Position numbers and translations under genes: made by a program. Below the pieces are notes generated by a model, which saw only the letters and a program-made list of their open reading frames with translations, was not told the origin of the DNA and did no database searches. Positions 58,661-64,000 of a stretch of DNA of 64,000 nucleotides are shown here, in pieces; position 1 is the stretch's first letter; every line of letters begins with the position of its first letter. Source of the DNA: Inia geoffrensis (lineage: Eukaryota > Chordata > Mammalia > Artiodactyla > Iniidae); NCBI GenBank assembly GCA_036417435.1, contig CM070905.1, forward strand, positions 17,151,592-17,215,591, given 5' to 3'.

Positions 58661-59249
58661 ATGAAATAAAAGTAATTTTTCATTACCTCCTAATACAAAT
58701 AGAATCAGAAGAGGAACATAAATAGCAATAAAATCACCAGAATCATAATAAAACCAATATAGTTAAAAGAAGTCTTTCAGACTTTTGAAGTTTAGCAGTA
58801 CGTCTGATTAGAGTTGTTTAAACAATTGAATAGAATATTTGTATTAATTTTTCTAAATTTTCTAATAAAAACTAATTTATAAAACATTTTTCAAAGCACA
58901 TTTTAAGTAAATATCTCTGAAATACACATATTAGCACTGAAAACTCCTTTGAAACTCTGATCGACCTAAGATGCTCAAATGTGTTAATTCTAGTTATTCT
59001 AGTTATCTAGTTAATAATGACTTCCTGTGTTCCAGACACTAGCAAGGTGTCAGAGAGAAACCAAAGACAAACAAAGCATTCTGAAATGTTTCTGGTAATT
59101 GGATTTTGGTAATCCAAGAAGTGAATTAGATTGAAAAACTAGTTCTGATGTAATTTTTTAAATGTAATGAAAACAACTTTAGTTTTTGAAAATAGACTAA
59201 ATGAAAATAAGAATTAAGGGAAAAATACAAATATAAGTCGCCAAGTATA
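58661..59249. other. Unassigned AT-rich sequence
   Basis: No gene or element is recognised. Confidence 0.4.
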
Positions 59250-59598
59250 GGGCTTCCCTGGTGGTGCAGTGGTTAAGAATCCGCCTGCCAATGCAAGGGA
59301 CACGGGTTCAAGCCCTGGTCGGGGAAGATCCCACATGCCATGGAGCAACTGAGCTCGTGCGCCTCAACTACTGAGCCTGTGCTCTAGAGCCCGTGTGCCA
59401 CAACTACTGAAGCCCGCGTGCCTAGAGGCTGTGCTCTGCAACAAGAGAAGCCACCGCGATAAGAAGCCCGCGCACTGCAACGAAGAGTAGCCCCCACTCG
59501 CCACAACTAGAGAAGGCCCACGCACAGCAACGAAGACCCAATGTAGCCAAAAATAAATAAATAAAAATAAGTTAATTAATTTTAAAAAAGAATAAATA
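59250..59598 (+). mobile_element. CHR-type SINE, long form
   Basis: Complete long form with A and B boxes, ending 'gacccaatgtagccaaaaat' and an extended A/T tail. The flanks 'tcgccaagtata' (59238-59249) and 'tcgtcaagtata' (59601-59612) are a duplication with one change. Confidence 0.95.
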
Positions 59599-59612
59599 AA
59601 TCGTCAAGTATA

Positions 59613-60392
59613 AATATACCAACACACTTCCTCTAGGAAGGACTGATCTTATCTAAAGACAGGAGAATGAGTTTATAGGGTTTTTCCCTTACATTCTTAT
59701 ACTTGCCAAAACAAATTTCTCATACATAAAATCATCATTTCATTTACCATCATGCACAAAGTGAAAAAAAGACAAGATTCATGTCTTATAAAGATAAATC
59801 CAATAATATATTTTTCAAACTTACAATTAATAATTTGGATACTCTCATCCATGATAATCAATTAGTATGAGTGGCTTTTAGAAACTGAAGTCTACATTCT
59901 GTACTAAATATACTAAAATGTAATGTCCAGATGTCTCAAAAGGTTGTTTTTTTTATAGAAGGGCTTGAAGTACACGTTCATATTACAAAATCCACAACAG
60001 AATTTCATTCCTGTAAATGTTTTCAATAGGTAGATTTACCCAAAATGTCTCTTACAACTGGCCCTTTGCATTTGAGTTTGCAGAATTCCTTTCTTTACTG
60101 GAACTGCTCACTGTGAAGGACTATGGTTCCAAGGCCTACAGGCAAGATAATTTGCTAGAACCAAATCAAAAGTCCAGGGACATAGAAATTTAAGACTTCA
60201 TGTAAAAATATCGACACTATTTACATTTTTATACATGAAATAGGAAGCATGTAATTTTCTACCTCAATAATCAGCTAGGATTTACGGCTATGTAATTTTC
60301 AAGAATATGTGAGACATATGCTCCAAAGACAAAAGAGAAGCAAAGAAGCACTTGTGTAAATTTTAGTGTAGGTGATGACATCAGAGCTACCA
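59613..60392. other. Unassigned AT-rich sequence
   Basis: No gene or element is recognised. Confidence 0.4.
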
Positions 60393-62550
60393 CTATTCAT
60401 TCATTTATTCAACACATATTTATTGAATACATACTATGTGCCAAGCAGAGTTCTAGGAGTTTGGGATTAATCAGTAAAAGAAAAAATAAAAGATCTCTGC
60501 CCTCATGGAATTTTACTGGGGTTGTGGGGAGACATACAATAAACAATGAACCTGATAAATGGGTTATATATCATACATGTGAAGATGGTACATGTTATCA
60601 AAAAGGAAGAGTCAAGCAGGATAAGTAGCATCAGGAGTGTAGGGGGTCAGAGTAGTTTGCGGTATTGGAGAGTGGTCAGGTAGGCTTACTGAGAAAGGTA
60701 GATATACAGGCAAAGGTTTGAAGGAGTTGTGCAATGGAAACAAGAGCACATCTGGAGGAAGAGCATTCCAGGAAGAGCTCATAAGTGAGAGAGTACAGAA
60801 TACATTTGAGGAGCAGTTAGGTGGCAGGTGTGTCTCAGGCGAGTGACACAGTGGGGGAGTATTAAGAGGAGTCTGGGGGATAACGGCAACCAGATCATGT
60901 TAGATCCTGGCTATTGCTCTTAGTGAGATGGGTTTTGAGTAGGGAGGGTCATGAACTGATTTGCATTTAACAGGATCATTCTCTGCAACTGGGTTGAAAA
61001 TACTCTGTAGGAGAATAAGTAGAGGAGAGATCACTCAGGAGGCTCCCTCTACAACCCAGGTAAGAGAATATGATGGCTCAGGTGAGACTAATTACAGTGG
61101 ATTGGTAAGAAATGCTTCGATTCTGCATATAATTCGAAGGTTTTCCAAGAGGCTGAATGTGGTGTGTGAGAAAAAGAGATAAAGCCCAAGACGACTGCAA
61201 GGGTGATTGGAGTCATCAATTGCCATCAATTGAGTTTGGGAAGGCTACAGATGAGTAGGTAGAGAGATCAGTTGCATAACAATCAAGAGTTTGGTTTCAC
61301 ACAAGCTGAGACCAAGATACCTATTAGGTCCCCAAATAGAAATGCCAAGTAGGTGAGTAAGCAGTTGGGTAGATAAATGTAGAATTTAGGAAAGAATTCT
61401 GGACTAGAAGTACAAATTTAAGGATCATCAGCAATTAGATGCTATGTAGAACTATATGGATGTTACACGGTTCTAAATAAAATGGATCTAAATAAAATCA
61501 CCAAAGGAGTAAGCGAACATCGAGAAAAGAAGAGGACCATGGTCTGAGCCCTAGGGTTCTCCAACATCAAAGGCTGGGGAGAAGAGGAAAAAGCAACAAA
61601 TGAAACTAAGAATGAGCAGCCAGTGAGGTAAGAGTCAAAGAAAGATTTGTCTAGTGAATGATGTGTGTCAAGGAGGAGGAAGGGGCCAAATGCTTCCAGT
61701 AGGAGGAGGTCCTGGACTGACTGACTGTTAGAACTGACCAGGTATAGGTCACTGGTGGCGTTAATGAGGGTAGTTTGACTGGAATTTGTAAAATGAAAGC
61801 TTGATTGAAGTGGTTTAAGAATGAATGGAAAATGAGAAATTATAAACAATGAGCTTTATACAAAAGTGATTAAAGAAAGGTAGTAGCTGATGGAGGGAGT
61901 GGAGAGAGAGAAGATTTTGTTTCATTTAAGAGGAAAGTATGTTTAAATGCTGGTGAGGATAGTCTAGCAAAGGAAGGAGGAAATGATGCATAAGGGAAAG
62001 AATAAAGAATTGCTAGAGAAATATCCTTGCGTGGCAAAAGGGGATGAGGTCTTCCAAACAAGTGAAGCGACTAGCTTTGGATAGAAGCAAAGATGCTTTA
62101 TATAGGAACAAGCAAGAAAGCCGAGTGTATGGATGCAGGTGTTGGTAGGGAGGTAAATAGGATGTGGGCTTTTAGACATTCTCTTCTGATTGCTTCAATC
62201 TTCTCAGTAAAATAAATGTTTATCCCTGAGAATGAGAACAGGGAAGCAAAGCAGAGAAGGTGGGAAAGAGTCCCTCTAGATGAGTAGGGGTGGTGGGGTA
62301 CAGAGGATGGATAATTCAATGGGCTAACCACTTCAAGAACCCACTGAGGTTTACGGTCATGAATTTAAAGTGAGACAAGACAACGTGACTGTGTGTTTTT
62401 CTCCAGAGATGTTCAGTTGCATGGCAGAGAGATTCTATTTATCCAGCGTTGTGGTTTTGCCAAGCAAGGAAGAAGCCAGAGGAGGCAAGGGAATTTATGG
62501 AGAATGCACAAGAGTAGTGATGATGGACCATGAAATTGAAGCCTAAGAAC
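60393..62550 (-). mobile_element. Long L2 LINE fossil with reverse-transcriptase remnants
   Basis: The plus strand begins with the reversed L2 3' end ('tcattcatttattcaacaca', 'atactatgtgccaagcagag', 'tctctgccctcatggaattt') and runs on through its 3' coding region ('gaagagcattccaggaagag', 'aacaggatcattctctgcaa'). Minus-strand translation of 61463-61849 contains 'SYLTGCSFLVSF' and 'SSSPQPL', and 61870-62061 contains 'LPRKDISLAILYSFPYAS' and 'PSFARLSSPAFKHTFL'. These resemble the central RT region of L2. About 2.1 kb of the roughly 3.3-kb element remains. Stops and frameshifts make it inactive. The element's 5' end is at the right and is truncated or unreadable past about 62550. Confidence 0.85.
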
Positions 62551-63097
62551 TAGAAGCAATCTAAAGCCATGTACTCTGCCTGCCCTTCTGTTATTTTCTT
62601 CCCTTACATTTTGAAGGGCAAGACCATATTTTCTACATTTCCTATAACTCTTTACAGCAACTAGACTTGTATCCATGATGACTACTCAATTAATATGTAT
62701 TGATTGTCTAGTTACTTCTGGGTGTGAAAATGTAGCAGGTTCTCCAATCTTCAGTTATCCTTCCAGAGTAAAGCCCCACTAGATTTGACAGATGGTCTAT
62801 AAATTTTATATTTGAAACACCATATGTCATGTACCAATGCTCTGTACATACTTAGCTTCAAGTTTTCAGGCTTGGGTGATAATGTAGCTGGTAGCACCTG
62901 TGCTTCAAAACCTGCCATCCAGAAGCTTCACTTTCTCTTCCCCACACATTTATCACTTCAACCAGATGCTCCCAATTTCCTGGTTCCTCAGAATACAGTC
63001 TGGCCATCCTGAGATTTGAATCCCAGGATTCACCAGGTCTTATGTAAGAACCCTGGTCCAGGAGCATAGAGCTGCCATCTGTCTATTCCCTTTCTTC
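62551..63097. other. Unassigned non-coding sequence
   Basis: No gene is recognised. A 66-codon plus frame (62812-63012) and a 69-codon minus frame (62858-63067) overlap and have no recognised relatives. Confidence 0.4.
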
Positions 63098-63309
63098 ATT
63101 TTTTTTTTGGTGTGTGTGTGGTATGTGGGCCTCTCACTGCTGTGGCCTCTCCTGTTGCGGAGCACAGGCTCTGGACGCACAGGCTCAGCGACCATGGCTC
63201 ACAGGCCCAGCCGCTCTGTGGCATGTGGGATCTTCCCGGACCGGGGCACAAACCTGTGTCCCCTGCATCGGCAGGTGGACTCTCAACCACTGCGCCACCA
63301 GGGAAGCCT
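63098..63309 (-). mobile_element. CHR-type SINE, short cetacean form
   Basis: Minus-strand element whose tail end carries a (GT) run in 'ttggtgtgtgtgtggtatgt', where other copies have 'tttgcggtacgcgg' or 'tttgtggtacgcgg'. The head is at the right edge ('gcgccaccagggaagcc'). The duplication is not clear. Confidence 0.92.
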
Positions 63310-63364
63310 GACGCTTCCTATTTTTGTCACACATGATTGAGGTTACCTACCTATGCACAGTTGC

Positions 63365-63500
63365 TGGAACTGATAACGTATTATCTTATTTGTGTTTAAA
63401 TCCTAAGTGCAGACACTACTAATCCTGGTTAAAAGATGTGGAAACTAAAGCACTGGGACATTCTTATCCCAGGTCACTCAATATTGAAGTAATGACACGA
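63365..63500 (-). repeat. MIR fragment
   Basis: 'taacgtattatcttatttgt', 'ggttaaaagatgtggaaact' and 'ttatcccaggtcactcaata' follow the reversed MIR order. Confidence 0.6.
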
Positions 63501-63879
63501 AAACTAACATTCTTCAGATTCCCATTTCAATTCATTTGAGAAAATATTTTTAAAGTATGTATCGCTGTAGGATATGGGTGTTCAAGCTGCTAACTTGAGA
63601 ACAAGTCATGTTGCCAGTGATTCAAATAAGAATTTACCCCATCAGAGATGCCCCATCACTCAAATCCATTCAGTGCACAGAATCAAAATGTTCCAGCAAG
63701 AATGTTTACCTTATTTCCCACTGACTTCCACTTTAAAAGCTGAAATAATTTTTATTATGAATAAAAATTTGGACATGGATACAATGCAATCACATGATAA
63801 AAATGCAGCAAATAATTTCATTTAAAGGCAAATGCTGTATTTTGTATAGGACTATTCATAATTAATGATACAATAACAT
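63501..63879. other. Unassigned AT-rich sequence
   Basis: No gene is recognised. An 83-codon plus frame (63574-63825) is probably a chance frame. Confidence 0.35.
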
Positions 63880-64000
63880 TAACAGGTGTGCACAATTTTT
63901 TTAATGCTATCAAATATACTGTGCTCAGCACTGAGGATACAGAGGCAAAGGAAATAGACAGGGTTCTCACCTTCAAAGATTTAGTCTAGTGGGGGGAGGC
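63880..64000 (-). repeat. L2 3' end, cut by the window edge
   Basis: 'actgtgctcagcactgagga', 'tacagaggcaaaggaaatag' and 'gacagggttctcaccttcaa', then 'agtctagtggggggaggc', is the reversed L2 3' region. It continues beyond the window. Confidence 0.75.

Noticed and set aside
1..64000. Search for CRISPR arrays, bacterial operons, phage or plasmid features
   Set aside because: There are no regularly spaced repeats, ribosome-binding sites or dense coding. The sequence is plainly vertebrate nuclear DNA.

Overview
This window is mammalian nuclear DNA, almost certainly from a cetacean (dolphin or whale). The diagnostic evidence is about 21 copies of tRNA-derived SINEs that open with 'cttccctggtggcgcagtggtt', carry pol III box A and box B, and end in A-rich tails. 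These fit the CHR-type SINEs of whales, hippos and ruminants, and the short form with 'gagccatggccgctgag' is typical of cetaceans. A young artiodactyl-type L1 with many 5'-truncated copies agrees with this. I cannot decide between toothed and baleen whale.

I found no protein-coding exon, tRNA, rRNA, CpG island or CRISPR in the 64 kb. Every open frame over 60 codons is either a translated SINE, L1, L2 or Tigger or a chance frame with no family resemblance. The window reads as intergenic or deep-intronic DNA, so the annotation is mainly a record of transposable elements.

Layout. 1-9 kb: SINEs at 674, 1204, 4633 and 8703, MER5-like hAT fossils and L2/MIR remnants. 10-18 kb: a young L1 (10742), an MLT1 LTR (12718), a minus-strand solo LTR (14613), SINEs (14279, 15422), and a young L1 inserted into an older L1 (16800-17985), followed by a long TA microsatellite. 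18-26 kb: sparse, with an MLT1-type LTR (20306) and old L1 and L2 fragments. 26.9-28.7 kb: a Tigger (pogo-like) DNA transposon carrying three later insertions (two SINEs and a precisely bounded solo LTR). 29-30.5 kb: an L2 split by an old L1, and beside it a small complex rearrangement that reinserted 179 bp of that L1 in reverse between 57-bp direct repeats. 30.8-32.1 kb: two minus-strand MLT1 LTRs. 33.8-50 kb: more SINEs, two of them facing each other, and a young L1 whose body holds an expanded TA/CA microsatellite. 51.5-59.2 kb: free of lineage-specific SINEs. 60.4-62.5 kb: an unusually long minus-strand L2 fossil that still encodes recognisable reverse-transcriptase segments.

No new gene system was found. 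The strongest unusual signal is the inverted templated insertion at 30179-30466. Element names rest on recall of family consensus sequences, and a RepeatMasker run would settle subfamilies and exact edges. The target-site duplications, the inverted copy and the nesting are read directly from the bases.
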